A DNA stretch of 28,445 nt from contig CBFGRV010000039.1 in NCBI GenBank assembly GCA_965651265.1, forward strand, positions 1-28,445, given 5' to 3'. The position numbers were made by a program, and so were the translations under genes. This DNA is from CBFGRV01 sp965651265 (lineage in GTDB: Bacteria > Bacteroidota > Rhodothermia > Rhodothermales > VXPQ01). The notes beneath the pieces are model-generated. The model had not been told where the DNA came from and ran no database searches. It saw nothing but the letters and a program-made list of their open reading frames with translations. Positions 16,672 through 25,416 of the stretch are shown here, one piece after another (within the stretch, counting starts at the first letter, position 1; each line of letters opens with the position of its first letter).

Positions 16672-17760
16672 GTGATGCTATCTGTATCCGTAATAATTCC
16701 TGTTCACCAAGGTGGTGAGGCGTTCCGCGAGTGTCTTCGGGCGCTTCGTCCTACGCTCGGCCCGGAGGATGAAATGGTCGTCGTTGCTGACGGCGAATCC
16801 GATGGTGCATGGCGGGAGGCCGTTCAGCTCGGAGGCCGGGTCATCGTCAACGTTCGCGCCGCTGGACCAGCGGCGGCACGCAATCTCGGTGCACAGGCGG
16901 CATCCGGTGATGTACTCCTCTTCATCGACTCTGATGTCGTCGTCAAGTCCGATACTATTGAGCGCGTCCGCGAGGCCTTCGAGAGGGACCCCGAGCTCGC
17001 GGCCTTGATTGGATCCTATGATTCGGAGCCAGGTGCGCAGACGTTTCTGTCCCAGTACCGAAACCTGCTGCATCACTTCACTCACCAGAACTCGCGAGAA
17101 GATGCGGTTACGTTCTGGGGTGCGTGTGGAGCGATTCGCAGGAAGATTTTCGTCGAATCCGGATGGTACGACGAGCGATATGATCGCCCCTGCGTCGAGG
17201 ATATCGAGCTTGGCTATAGGCTAAATCGGGCGGGACACCGAATCATCCTGCGGAAAGATATCCAGGTAAAGCATCTGAAGCGTTGGACCGCGCTGTCGAT
17301 GATCCACACGGACGTCTTTTCGCGGGCCGTTCCATGGACGGAATTACTGCTCTCCTACCACGCGTTTAGAAATGACCTCAATTTGCGGGTGGAGCACCGA
17401 ATGAGTACCGCGCTCGTTTTCGGTCTTCTGGCATCGCTCGTTGGGATTGCTTACGGCGCTGGCGGGATGCTGGTCGGTGCTGTGGCTCTGGCTATTGCGC
17501 TGGCCGTGTTGCTCATCGGGCTCAATGCCCCTTTCTATGACCTGCTGCGCCGCAAGAAAGGCTTGCTGTTCGCGATCGGTGCCGTTCCCTGGCACTGGTT
17601 TTTCTACGCCTACAGTGGCCTGGGCTTCGTGCTCGGAAGTATTCGGTTTGTGTGGCGGAAGCTTATAGGCGGACAACCCAGCCGAGCGCCGATCAGGGTC
17701 TCGACGTTGCCGAGCGCAGAGACGAGGTCATCCAGAAAGTTGGCAAGAGCAGCGATATGA
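16672..17760 (+). CDS. Family 2 glycosyltransferase with C-terminal membrane helices
   Basis: From GTG 16672 or ATG 16675 the product is about 362 residues. The frame is open further upstream to 16585, but a GGAGG at 16657-16661 fits the later start. The catalytic domain has VSVIIPVHQGG, AAGPAAARNLGA, the DSD metal site (85-87) and the ED general-base region CVEDIELGYRLNRAGH (175-176). The C-terminal part has two or three hydrophobic helices (about 245-290 and 300-320), so it is membrane-bound. It starts the second glycan operon, after a 262-base gap with no clear terminator or promoter. The ATG of the next gene overlaps its stop (ATGA). Sugar and acceptor are unknown. Confidence 0.9.
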   Translation: MMLSVSVIIPVHQGGEAFRECLRALRPTLGPEDEMVVVADGESDGAWREAVQLGGRVIVNVRAAGPAAARNLGAQAASGDVLLFIDSDVVVKSDTIERVREAFERDPELAALIGSYDSEPGAQTFLSQYRNLLHHFTHQNSREDAVTFWGACGAIRRKIFVESGWYDERYDRPCVEDIELGYRLNRAGHRIILRKDIQVKHLKRWTALSMIHTDVFSRAVPWTELLLSYHAFRNDLNLRVEHRMSTALVFGLLASLVGIAYGAGGMLVGAVALAIALAVLLIGLNAPFYDLLRRKKGLLFAIGAVPWHWFFYAYSGLGFVLGSIRFVWRKLIGGQPSRAPIRVSTLPSAETRSSRKLARAAI

Positions 17761-19208
17761 TTTCTCATCCTGTGATCGTCGTCGGGGCAGGACCTGCCGG
17801 CCTCACGGCGGCTTATCAGCTCGTAAAGGCAAAGAAGGGCGTTCTCGTTCTGGAGAAGTCAGCTCAGGTTGGCGGCATCTCGCGGACGGAATTTTATAAG
17901 GGGTACCGCTTCGACATCGGGGGCCATCGCTTTTTCACGAAAGTGAAGGAAGTCGACGAGCTCTGGCACGAGGTACTGGGCGACGACTTTATCGAGGTAC
18001 CGAGGCTGTCGCGCATCTACTATGGCGGCAAGTTCTACAAGTATCCCATCAACATCTGGGATACGTTGTCGAACCTTGGCCCTGTCGAGAGTGGACGCGT
18101 GCTGCTGAGCTATATGCAGGCGCGTATCAAGGATCCATACCCCCTGGAGGAGAGCCTCGAGCACTGGGTGGTCAATCGCTTTGGCGAACGGCTCTATCAG
18201 AAGTTCTTCAAGACCTATACGGAGAAGGTCTGGGGCGTGCCGTGTACGGAGATTCGAGCCGATTGGGCGGCGCAGCGCATCAAGGATCTCTCGCTGAAGC
18301 GTGCGATCATGAATGCGCTCTTCAACAACAGTGACGCGACGACGCTCATCGATCGTTTCCACTATCCTAGGCTTGGCCCGGGAATGATGTGGGAACGGTT
18401 TCAGCAGCGCGTGGACGCAGGCGGCGGGGAGGTTCGCCTGAACACGGCAGTCGATGAGCTCCATCATGATGGAAAGCGGATCACGTCCGTCACGACCCGG
18501 TCAGCGGAAGGCGTCGTCAAATACGCTCCAAAGTACGTGATCAACAGCATGCCCATCACGGAGCTCGTCTCGCGCTTGACGCCGACGCCGCCGGATTATG
18601 TACTCGATGCAGCTGCCGGCCTCTCATACCGAGATTTCCTGGTTGTTTCGCTCATCCTCGATCGCGAACACTTATTTCCCGATAACTGGATCTACGTTCA
18701 CAGCCCCGAGGTCCGTGTCGGCCGCATCCAGAACTTCAAGAACTGGAGTATCGAGATGGTGCCGGATCCGTCGAAAACCTGTGTTGGAATGGAGTACTTC
18801 TGTTCGATCGGGGACGACATCTGGGAGCGGTCGGATGAGGAGCTTAAGGAACTGGCTGAGCGGGAGCTTGTGCACATCGGCCTCGCCGACCCGGGAGACG
18901 TCATCGACGGCACGGTTATGCGCCAGCGCATGGCATATCCGGTGTACGATGAGACCTATCAGCGGCACCTTAACGTGCTGAGGGACTATCTCGCCGGATT
19001 CGAGAACCTCTGGACGGTCGGTCGGGCCGGCATGCACCGGTACAACAACCAGGACCATTCGATGCTGACGGCGATGCTTGCCGTGCGCAATATTCTCGGG
19101 GAGGAGCACGATCTCTGGAACGTGAATGTGGATCGCTCCTATCACGAGCAGTTCGAGGTGCCGAAGCGATCGCGGAAGTCCAGAGTGGATGTCGCCTACG
19201 CGGCGTGA
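17757..19208 (+). CDS. FAD-dependent oxidoreductase of the amine oxidase / protoporphyrinogen oxidase superfamily
   Basis: The 483-residue product starts at ATG 17757, overlapping the previous stop by four bases. It opens with a dinucleotide-binding motif (VVGAGPAGLTAAY, GAGPAG at 10-15), an LEKSAQVGGISRT segment, then YRFDIGGHRFFTK, which resembles the FAD-contact region of UDP-galactopyranose mutase and protoporphyrinogen oxidase-like proteins. The C-terminal FAD motif is NLWTVGRAGMHRYNNQDHSMLTAML. Members next to GT2 genes are common in polysaccharide loci but their reaction is mostly unknown. A sugar-ring or polyprenyl-linked redox change is possible. It is not a convincing haem-pathway enzyme because no haem genes are near. 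The GTG of the GT87 gene overlaps its stop. Confidence 0.85.
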   Translation: MISHPVIVVGAGPAGLTAAYQLVKAKKGVLVLEKSAQVGGISRTEFYKGYRFDIGGHRFFTKVKEVDELWHEVLGDDFIEVPRLSRIYYGGKFYKYPINIWDTLSNLGPVESGRVLLSYMQARIKDPYPLEESLEHWVVNRFGERLYQKFFKTYTEKVWGVPCTEIRADWAAQRIKDLSLKRAIMNALFNNSDATTLIDRFHYPRLGPGMMWERFQQRVDAGGGEVRLNTAVDELHHDGKRITSVTTRSAEGVVKYAPKYVINSMPITELVSRLTPTPPDYVLDAAAGLSYRDFLVVSLILDREHLFPDNWIYVHSPEVRVGRIQNFKNWSIEMVPDPSKTCVGMEYFCSIGDDIWERSDEELKELAERELVHIGLADPGDVIDGTVMRQRMAYPVYDETYQRHLNVLRDYLAGFENLWTVGRAGMHRYNNQDHSMLTAMLAVRNILGEEHDLWNVNVDRSYHEQFEVPKRSRKSRVDVAYAA

Positions 19209-20419
19209 CACACCACGTGCGTTCGGCTCGACGAGCAGTGACCGTGATCGCCGGCGCGACGATATCCGAGCGGCTCCTGCGATTGGCCGTCGGGGTGCTA
19301 TTCGCAATAGGTGCCGCCTGGCTCTCCTATCAATTCTGGAGATTGCTTCTCCAACCGCCGCCTGACGGCGCGATCGACCTTCGGCAGCGGTTCGACGAGC
19401 TGCACGCCTGGTTCAGCGGCGAGCCGGTCTACGGGCACCTCCACACGGCGGTCTACCCGCCGGCGAGCTACGTGCTGCTCTGGCCGATGCTCGCATGGAG
19501 CAGTTTCACGGTTGTTCGCTGGATCTGGGCGGTAACAGCCGTGCTATCGCTGGCGTGGCTCGTTCTGGAGATCTGGAAGGAGATGTCGGCAGAAACTCCG
19601 CTTGAGCGGGCGCTCCTGGCGGCCGTCCCCGTCGCCATGTACGCCACCGGCGCCGCTATCGGCAATGGACAGTTGACCATCCATTTGATGCCGCTGCTCC
19701 TGGCCGGGCTGATACTCCTTCGGGATCGCACATCACCCGGCGCCATCCTTGCAGCATCGGGGCTGTTCCTGCTGGCACTCATAAAACCCAGTGTGACGGC
19801 ACCTTTCTTTCTGATCGTCCTGGCCAGACAGCACTGGCGGGCAGCGGCGACGATAGTAACTGGATATGCCCTCTTCACCGTCTGGGCGGCGGTGTATCAG
19901 TCAGGCTCGCCAACGGAGATACTTGTGGACTGGTTTAGCCCTACGGAAGTCGCTGTAGACTGGGGAAACGAGCGTGGAGGGAATCTAAACCAGGCCAGTT
20001 GGCTAATGCAGGTCGGCCTATCGCATTGGAGCACGATGCTATCGCTGGTGCTTCTTGCGGTGCTTGGCGCGTGGATGTACATCCATCGTAGCGTCGATCT
20101 CTGGGTGCTTCTTGGCGTTACTGGAGTCATGGCGCGATTCTGGACGTATCACGCCTGGTACGATGACATTCTCCTCCTCCTTCCCCTCCTCGCACTCTAT
20201 CTCATTGCTAAGAACGATGAGCGGTGGCGTCTCATCGGGTACGCCACCGCAGGCGGACTTATGCTGAGCCTGCTTGCACCGGGTGGACTTTACGCGCTGC
20301 CCGGCCTATGGAAAACGGCTTACGTCGGATTCCAGCTGTCCATATGGCTTTCTGCGCTGGCCATCCTGGTCTGCTATGCCTGGACTCATCGACTGGAGAG
20401 GCGAGAGGCGCTTGTCTAG
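19205..20419 (+). CDS. GT87-family GT-C glycosyltransferase (multi-pass membrane)
   Basis: This 404-residue protein has about ten hydrophobic segments from residue 20 to the end. The first large outside loop contains DLRQRFDELHAWFSGEPVYGH and HTAVYPPASYVLLWP, the pattern of the GT87/DUF2029 family, in which a loop Asp is needed for catalysis. Later hallmarks are GNGQLTIHL, ALIKPSVTAPFF and FWTYHAWYDDILLLLPLLAL. GT87 enzymes use polyprenyl-phosphate sugars as donors on the periplasmic side. The GTG 19205 start overlaps the previous TGA (GTGA). The upstream DPM1-like GT2 at 6708 is a candidate source of its lipid-linked donor. Confidence 0.85.
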   Translation: MTHHVRSARRAVTVIAGATISERLLRLAVGVLFAIGAAWLSYQFWRLLLQPPPDGAIDLRQRFDELHAWFSGEPVYGHLHTAVYPPASYVLLWPMLAWSSFTVVRWIWAVTAVLSLAWLVLEIWKEMSAETPLERALLAAVPVAMYATGAAIGNGQLTIHLMPLLLAGLILLRDRTSPGAILAASGLFLLALIKPSVTAPFFLIVLARQHWRAAATIVTGYALFTVWAAVYQSGSPTEILVDWFSPTEVAVDWGNERGGNLNQASWLMQVGLSHWSTMLSLVLLAVLGAWMYIHRSVDLWVLLGVTGVMARFWTYHAWYDDILLLLPLLALYLIAKNDERWRLIGYATAGGLMLSLLAPGGLYALPGLWKTAYVGFQLSIWLSALAILVCYAWTHRLERREALV

Positions 20420-20420
20420 G

Positions 20421-21311
20421 ATGGGGGTGGATTTCAGCATCATCGTTCCGACGTTCCGTCGCCCGCGCCGGCTTCAGGAATGTCTGGAGGCACTGGTCGG
20501 CCTCGATTTTCCCCCGGATCGATACGAGATCGTGGTCGTGGACGATGGAGGAGATACGGACCTGACTCCCATCATCCACGAGCTGCAGCGCGGGCCCGAA
20601 ATACGGTTGATCCGTCAACAGAATGCCGGGCCGGCAGCGGCGCGCAATGGGGGGGCCAAAGCGGCACGGGGTGAGATGTTGGCGTTCACGGACGATGACT
20701 GCCGCCCCGATCCACAATGGCTGCGGACCTTTTCACGTCACACCGAGGCTGCGAACCACGGCGCCATGCTCGGCGGCCACACGGTGAACGTGCTGACAGG
20801 CAACATCTACGCGTCCGCAAGTCAACGACTGATCGACTACCTGTATACGTACTACAATGCAGGCGCCACCGGCAAGTCCTTCTTCACATCCAACAACATG
20901 GCGGTGCGCCGCGACCTATTTTTCGAGTTGGGGGGATTCTCGACCGCATACCGCCGTGCCGCAGGCGAGGATCGGGATCTGTGTGACAAGTGGCAACGGG
21001 CCGGCTATTCGCTGCAGTACATTCCGGAGGCCGTAGTCTATCACGCTCATGATATGGATGTGCGGGATTTCTTGCGACAGCACTTCAACTACGGACGTGC
21101 GGCCTACCACTACCACAAGAGCCGTCGAGAACATCACAACGAGGGAAATACGCCGGAGCCGGCGCGCTTCTACATCGACCTGATTCGATTTCCGGTGAAG
21201 CAGGATGGAGGTCCACGCAGTTGGATGGAGAGCGGGCTAATGGCCGTGTCGCAAGTGGCCAATGCGGCAGGTTACTATTGGGACATGTGGCAGTCACATC
21301 GTCGCCGCTGA
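20421..21311 (+). CDS. Soluble family 2 glycosyltransferase
   Basis: From ATG 20421 the product is 296 residues. The frame extends upstream to 20274 but that part overlaps the GT87 gene. It has a standard GT2 core: FSIIVPTFRR, VVDDGG (40-44), NAGPAAARNGGA, a DDD metal site (91-93), TSNNMAVRR, and the general-base region GEDRDLCDKWQRAGY (183-184). No transmembrane helix is evident, so it works in the cytosol or at the membrane surface. Its ATG starts 2 bases after the GT87 stop, and its TGA shares an A with the ATG of the next gene. Substrate unknown. Confidence 0.9.
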   Translation: MGVDFSIIVPTFRRPRRLQECLEALVGLDFPPDRYEIVVVDDGGDTDLTPIIHELQRGPEIRLIRQQNAGPAAARNGGAKAARGEMLAFTDDDCRPDPQWLRTFSRHTEAANHGAMLGGHTVNVLTGNIYASASQRLIDYLYTYYNAGATGKSFFTSNNMAVRRDLFFELGGFSTAYRRAAGEDRDLCDKWQRAGYSLQYIPEAVVYHAHDMDVRDFLRQHFNYGRAAYHYHKSRREHHNEGNTPEPARFYIDLIRFPVKQDGGPRSWMESGLMAVSQVANAAGYYWDMWQSHRRR

Positions 21312-22651
21312 TGAGCGCTCCATCCCTGGCAGAGAAACCATCGCTCCGGCGGGACCGAGCGGCGAAGACACTCATCATCTCGATATGTGCGTTGGTGGCT
21401 GTCTATCTGGTCCAGGCCTTCAGTCCGCTCCGGTTGAATGTCGACGTGATCGCCTATCTCGCAAAAGGTGCGGCTATCGCCGAAGGAACGTCGGATCCCT
21501 TTGCCGGATGGGCGCTGCCTCCAGGCTATCCGTATCTGATTGCCCTGTTGGATGCCATGGGCCTGGGTTCTTCGGCGGTTTTCGTCGTGGTGAACGTGCT
21601 GGCGATGGTTGCCGGACTTCTTGGTGTGTACGGGCTACTCCGCCACGACCTGGAGCTGGGAAAGTGGTCCGCGCAAATCGTCTGTGCGATGGTGTTGCTG
21701 AGCTTCGTGATGGTTCGACACGCTACCCTACCGATGCCCGAGTTGATGTTCTTCGGGCTCGCCACCCTCACACTCTGGAGCCTTGTGCAGGGTCGGCGTG
21801 CAGACGGGATAATGAGATTATGGTCATTCGGAGCGGCCATCATCCTGATTGCCGTGTCGATATCGATGCGAATTATTGGTATCGCCCTTGTCCCCGCGTT
21901 CGCGATGTCGCTGTGGCTCGTCTATCGGGAGACGCGATCGAAGACGCCTGGCCGTCGACCTCGCGCGAGATTTCTCATTGGACTCGCGGTAGCCGCAATT
22001 GGCCTTTCGGCCTTTGCCATTCTGTTGCTCCGAAATTCGTTCTACCTGGAGCAGTTGTATCACATCTACCGTGACTACGGCGTCATCGACAATCTCAACT
22101 ACATGATGCGGGTTCGTCTGACGGAATGGGGCGAACTGATGGCCAATGTGCCGGAATCGCAGCTCCCGATCGAGTCCTACTGGCCGCTAAGGGTGATAGG
22201 TCTGATAGCGCTGGCCTTGGTTGCGCGAGGTCTTTACGTGCGTCGTGGCCGCTGGAGTGAGTGCGAGGTGTTCTTTCTCTCTTACGTCGCCATACTCCTC
22301 GTCTACACGGGACACGCCTCTCGATACTGGTTACCCGTGCTTCCGTTGATATTCGGATGGTGGGCACTTTCGGTTGAGTGGCTTTCCGGCGCGAAGTGGG
22401 CTCGACCCGTGGTTGCGGCTTACCTGTTCGTCTACACGATGCTTGGCATCGCGGCTCTTTCATATACGAGTTGGATCACGTTTTCGGGGCCCGATTTCGC
22501 ACGACGATACGGGGGAGGAAGCTACGCACACGTATATGAAGCGGCATTTTCGGATCAACCCGGTGCCACCGAACGGTTGACGAAGACCATCGATGAGGTT
22601 GCTTTGGGGCTCCTTCGTCGTTATGAACCCCGGGCAGACTCGACGCGGTAG
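21311..22651 (+). CDS. GT39-like GT-C glycosyltransferase (multi-pass membrane)
   Basis: The 446-residue product starts at ATG 21311 (TGATG overlap with the previous stop); an open frame further upstream from 21221 overlaps the GT2 gene. About ten hydrophobic helices are seen. After the first helix the periplasmic loop has LNVDVIAYLAKGAAIAEG and WALPPGYPYLIALL, which matches the PMT_2/ArnT-like pattern with a loop Asp (about residue 45) typical of GT-C catalysis. Other signs include a HASRYWLPVLPLIFGWWAL segment near the C-terminal part. Such enzymes use polyprenyl-phosphate donors at the outer face of the inner membrane. It is the last gene of this operon and converges with the response regulator gene. 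Assignment to GT39 rather than another GT-C family is tentative. Confidence 0.75.
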   Translation: MSAPSLAEKPSLRRDRAAKTLIISICALVAVYLVQAFSPLRLNVDVIAYLAKGAAIAEGTSDPFAGWALPPGYPYLIALLDAMGLGSSAVFVVVNVLAMVAGLLGVYGLLRHDLELGKWSAQIVCAMVLLSFVMVRHATLPMPELMFFGLATLTLWSLVQGRRADGIMRLWSFGAAIILIAVSISMRIIGIALVPAFAMSLWLVYRETRSKTPGRRPRARFLIGLAVAAIGLSAFAILLLRNSFYLEQLYHIYRDYGVIDNLNYMMRVRLTEWGELMANVPESQLPIESYWPLRVIGLIALALVARGLYVRRGRWSECEVFFLSYVAILLVYTGHASRYWLPVLPLIFGWWALSVEWLSGAKWARPVVAAYLFVYTMLGIAALSYTSWITFSGPDFARRYGGGSYAHVYEAAFSDQPGATERLTKTIDEVALGLLRRYEPRADSTR

Positions 22652-22653
22652 AG

Positions 22654-22684
22654 TAACCGTCAACTTTGAGCTCGTCAGCGGTTA
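22654..22684. terminator. Possible bidirectional terminator between convergent genes
   Basis: A 6-bp inverted repeat TAACCG/CGGTTA (22654-22659 with 22679-22684) spans the 37-base gap between the + strand GT-C gene and the - strand response regulator gene. The loop is 19 bases, and AAGCTTT follows on the right side, so it is a weak candidate only. Confidence 0.3.
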
Positions 22685-22688
22685 AGCT

Positions 22689-23390
22689 TTATTGGTGAAC
22701 GATGCGGGAGGCGTACCGGACAAGCGATTCGATAGAGGCGAGGCCAAGTTTTTCAGCTGCCTGCTGTTGGAGCTCGGCGGCCTCAGGTATGCCTACGCCC
22801 AGCACGCGCGCGACCTCCTGAAGTGAACATCCCTCGCCGAGTAGCTGAAACACGGCCATCTCGCGGTCGGATAGGATGTTGGTGGGGTGAAGCAGGGTTC
22901 GACTCCGACCATCCCGGACGCCGTGCGCCAGTTGTTCTGCGATGATCGGCGTCACCGCGATCTGGTCGTTGAGCACCGAGCGAATCGCATCGATCACGAC
23001 GTCCGTGCTTTCCTGCTTGCGGACGTACCCCGATGCGCCGGCGCGGATGGCTCGCGCGGCATAGATCGCCTCATCGTACATGGTGTACACGACGATCTTC
23101 AGGTCGGGAAACGAGCTCTTCAGATTCCGGATCAGGTCGAGACCGATCGCACCGGAAAGTGTGAGCTCCAGAATCAAGACGTCAGCCTTGATATGGGCCA
23201 AAAGATTGGGCAGCTCGTCTACGCGGTTCGTGCTGCCGCCCAGCTCGAGCCCGGTCGTATCCGCGATCTTGATCTCCAGCGCGATCTGGATGGCCGAATG
23301 GCCGTCGCAGATGACGACGCGCGCTAGTCCGCGGCCAGAGGAGAGTACATAATCCGCGGTCTCAGACGTTCGAGGCGAGCAGCCGGCCAT
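22689..23390 (-). CDS. NarL/LuxR-type response regulator with altered phospho-acceptor site
   Basis: The 233-residue product (ATG 23390) lies 46 bases downstream of the kinase gene and would be its partner. The receiver domain (about 22-145) keeps Thr103 (VVYTMYDE) and Lys125 (GYVRKQ), the partner residues of phosphorylation. The phospho-acceptor Asp is Glu75 (ADVLILELTLSG), and the usual DD pair reads DG (29-30). The C-terminal HTH (about 172-230) begins LSDREMAVFQLLGEG like LuxR/GerE domains, but the recognition helix region (PEAAELQQQAAEKLGL) lacks the typical TVKNH residues. A longer frame upstream to 23609 overlaps the kinase gene and carries no domain. The D-to-E change is known to give constitutive or weakened signalling in some regulators, so this protein may not obey its kinase in the usual way. 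Confidence 0.85.
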   Translation of the reverse strand: MAGCSPRTSETADYVLSSGRGLARVVICDGHSAIQIALEIKIADTTGLELGGSTNRVDELPNLLAHIKADVLILELTLSGAIGLDLIRNLKSSFPDLKIVVYTMYDEAIYAARAIRAGASGYVRKQESTDVVIDAIRSVLNDQIAVTPIIAEQLAHGVRDGRSRTLLHPTNILSDREMAVFQLLGEGCSLQEVARVLGVGIPEAAELQQQAAEKLGLASIESLVRYASRIVHQ

Positions 23391-23436
23391 CGATCCTGGG
23401 TCTCGATCATCGGGCGGCCGCGGACGATGGTCCGGT

Positions 23437-25416
23437 TCACCGTTTGCTTCCACTTCCAAGTGCCATACAAACGGCGATCGTAGTACCACGACCGGGTTCG
23501 GAGTCAATCGAGAGCGTGCCGCCGACAGCATGCGCGCGCAGGCGCATATTCTGGAGCCCGAGCGAGTCGAACTTGCGAATGTCGAGGCTGAAGCCCCTGC
23601 CGTCGTCACGAATCTGAAGAACCAGGCGCCCCTTCTGCTTCGCGAGTCTGACCTCGATCAGTTTGGCGGATGCATGCTTGATGGCATTGTTGATGGCCTC
23701 CTGCACGATCCGGTAAAGCTGCACCTTATCCTCCTTTTCGTGGACGTCCGCACCATCCTGGTGCGTGAACTGTACACTCACGCCGGGAAGGGTGTCGACA
23801 CTTTCGACAAGGAGGTCGAGTGCTTCGGCAAGGCTCTTCTCCTCGAGTACGCGGGGCACGAGCCCGCGGTAGATCTCTCCGAGGCGGTCGGTCGCCTGTT
23901 CGGCGAAGCTGGCGATCTTTTCGATCTTGTGCTTCAGGCTGTCCGCCTCCAGCGTATCGCTTTGCATGATATCGCCGCTGAGAAGGCGCATCCCGGTCAG
24001 TAGCGGCGCCACGCTGTCATGCAGATCGCGACCGATGCGCTCTTTCTGCTCTTCCTGGAGGCTAACACTCTTCCGCTCGAGAGCGAGACGATCCGAAATC
24101 TCGCTGCAACTTCCCCATACGTCGGTAAGGCGTCCGTTCTCGATCGTGCCGGTGGCATTGACGAGGAATGAGCGCATCGAATTGTCGCGATCGCGCACAA
24201 AGAACTCGTAGCCGCGCAGATTATAATCGGACTCGACAAATGCGCGGATCAGGTCCGCCACGCGGGGTGACACGACACTGGATAACCTACGCCCTAAGAG
24301 CTGTTCAGCCGAATCCAGGCCCAGGATGTGAGCAAATGCACGATTCGCTTCGACCAGCGATCCCTCCTGCCTGATCAGATTAACCTGTGTGCTCGTCGGT
24401 GCAGCACACGGCACGGGCTTGTCCATTCGAACGTGCCAGACGGCTTCCGAGAGCGTCTCTATGAGAGGATCCGGATAGCTGCGGAAGTAGGTGAGCTCAC
24501 GAAGGGTCACCTCGACGGCAATCGATTCTCGCCACGCGTAGCGGCGGCAATGCATTTCGACTCGTCTCTCGCTGCCGTCGAAATTGACCAGCGTACAGAC
24601 GAAGCGACGTTCCTTCTCACCTTCAAGGATCGCGTCGAGATGCTTCGTTACGACATCGCATTCGTCGGCAGAAACGAAGTCATCGAGCCTGTGCCCCAGC
24701 AGGGGTTCGGCGCTATTGCCCGCAAGCATGGCCTCGGCGCCCGGATTGAGGCAAGCAATCACGCCCTCGGCCACGAAGAGCGCAGGCAAATGGCGCGCAT
24801 TGACGCGACGCTGAAGTTCGAGTCGGTTCGCCGCCCTGGGCGGGAGTACGTCTTTGAGTTGATTCGCCACGATGTCCTGGAGCAGCCGGATCTGACCGGC
24901 ATCCGGCTTCGAATCCTTGGCATAGACGATTCCAAGAATTCCGAGGAATTGGAAGCGCGCCCCGAAGATGGAGATCAGCGCTTCACACCGAGCTTCTCGG
25001 TAGGTAACCGTCCCGCGTGAATCGGTAGGCGTTTCGTTCTCCTTCGCAATCAGTTGCCGAAGGTCACGACTTAGAAGGTAGTTTCGTTGATAAAGGGTTC
25101 GGTTGTCTTCGGCAGACCACTCGATTCGCGACCAGCCGCGGCTCGAGCGTAGCGCCGCCGGGCTACGGCCATAAAGAGGAGGGAGGAGAAGGAACGCGGC
25201 TCGTCCTCCAATACCCTGACCAACCAATCGCAGCAGGTTGGAAAGCTGTTCGGCGGAATAATCGGCAACGCGCCGATCGGTGTCGGAGGACGTCCCGATC
25301 AAGCGCCGGTCGACGTACTCCTGAGCGACGCGAGGAGGACGGTGCGCCGTTCCTACGTCCGGAAGCTGAATGGAGGCAGTGTGCATCTGAGGCCAGGTGG
25401 ATGCGGGGCGAGACAT
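23437..25416 (-). CDS. Multi-domain cytosolic NarL-type sensor histidine kinase (GAF-like, two PAS, HisKA_3, HATPase_c)
   Basis: From ATG 25416 the product is 659 residues; a TTG at 25437 could add seven. Residues 50-190 look like a GAF domain (GRAAFLLLPPLYG ... LGIVYAKDSK). Two PAS regions follow (about 205-305 and 350-445; EANRAFAHILGL and ILG/GRRLSSVV signs). HisKA_3 carries His466 in RIGRDLHDSVAPLLTG. The ATPase has EAINNAIKH (573-581), DDGRGF (604-609) and GRGTT (642-646). No transmembrane helix is seen, so sensing is inside the cell, possibly of a small molecule or redox state. It is upstream of the altered response regulator gene in the same transcript. The role in glycan or secretion control is an inference from position. 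Confidence 0.9.
   Translation of the reverse strand: MSRPASTWPQMHTASIQLPDVGTAHRPPRVAQEYVDRRLIGTSSDTDRRVADYSAEQLSNLLRLVGQGIGGRAAFLLLPPLYGRSPAALRSSRGWSRIEWSAEDNRTLYQRNYLLSRDLRQLIAKENETPTDSRGTVTYREARCEALISIFGARFQFLGILGIVYAKDSKPDAGQIRLLQDIVANQLKDVLPPRAANRLELQRRVNARHLPALFVAEGVIACLNPGAEAMLAGNSAEPLLGHRLDDFVSADECDVVTKHLDAILEGEKERRFVCTLVNFDGSERRVEMHCRRYAWRESIAVEVTLRELTYFRSYPDPLIETLSEAVWHVRMDKPVPCAAPTSTQVNLIRQEGSLVEANRAFAHILGLDSAEQLLGRRLSSVVSPRVADLIRAFVESDYNLRGYEFFVRDRDNSMRSFLVNATGTIENGRLTDVWGSCSEISDRLALERKSVSLQEEQKERIGRDLHDSVAPLLTGMRLLSGDIMQSDTLEADSLKHKIEKIASFAEQATDRLGEIYRGLVPRVLEEKSLAEALDLLVESVDTLPGVSVQFTHQDGADVHEKEDKVQLYRIVQEAINNAIKHASAKLIEVRLAKQKGRLVLQIRDDGRGFSLDIRKFDSLGLQNMRLRAHAVGGTLSIDSEPGRGTTIAVCMALGSGSKR

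Noticed and set aside
23391..23609. Upstream extension of the response regulator frame
   Set aside because: It overlaps the kinase C-terminus, is Arg/Ser/Pro-rich and carries no receiver sequence; ATG 23390 gives a normal-length regulator.
24328..25020. Open frame of 230 codons on the + strand inside the large kinase gene
   Set aside because: The - strand frame carries PAS, HisKA_3 and ATPase motifs; the + strand product has no family features.
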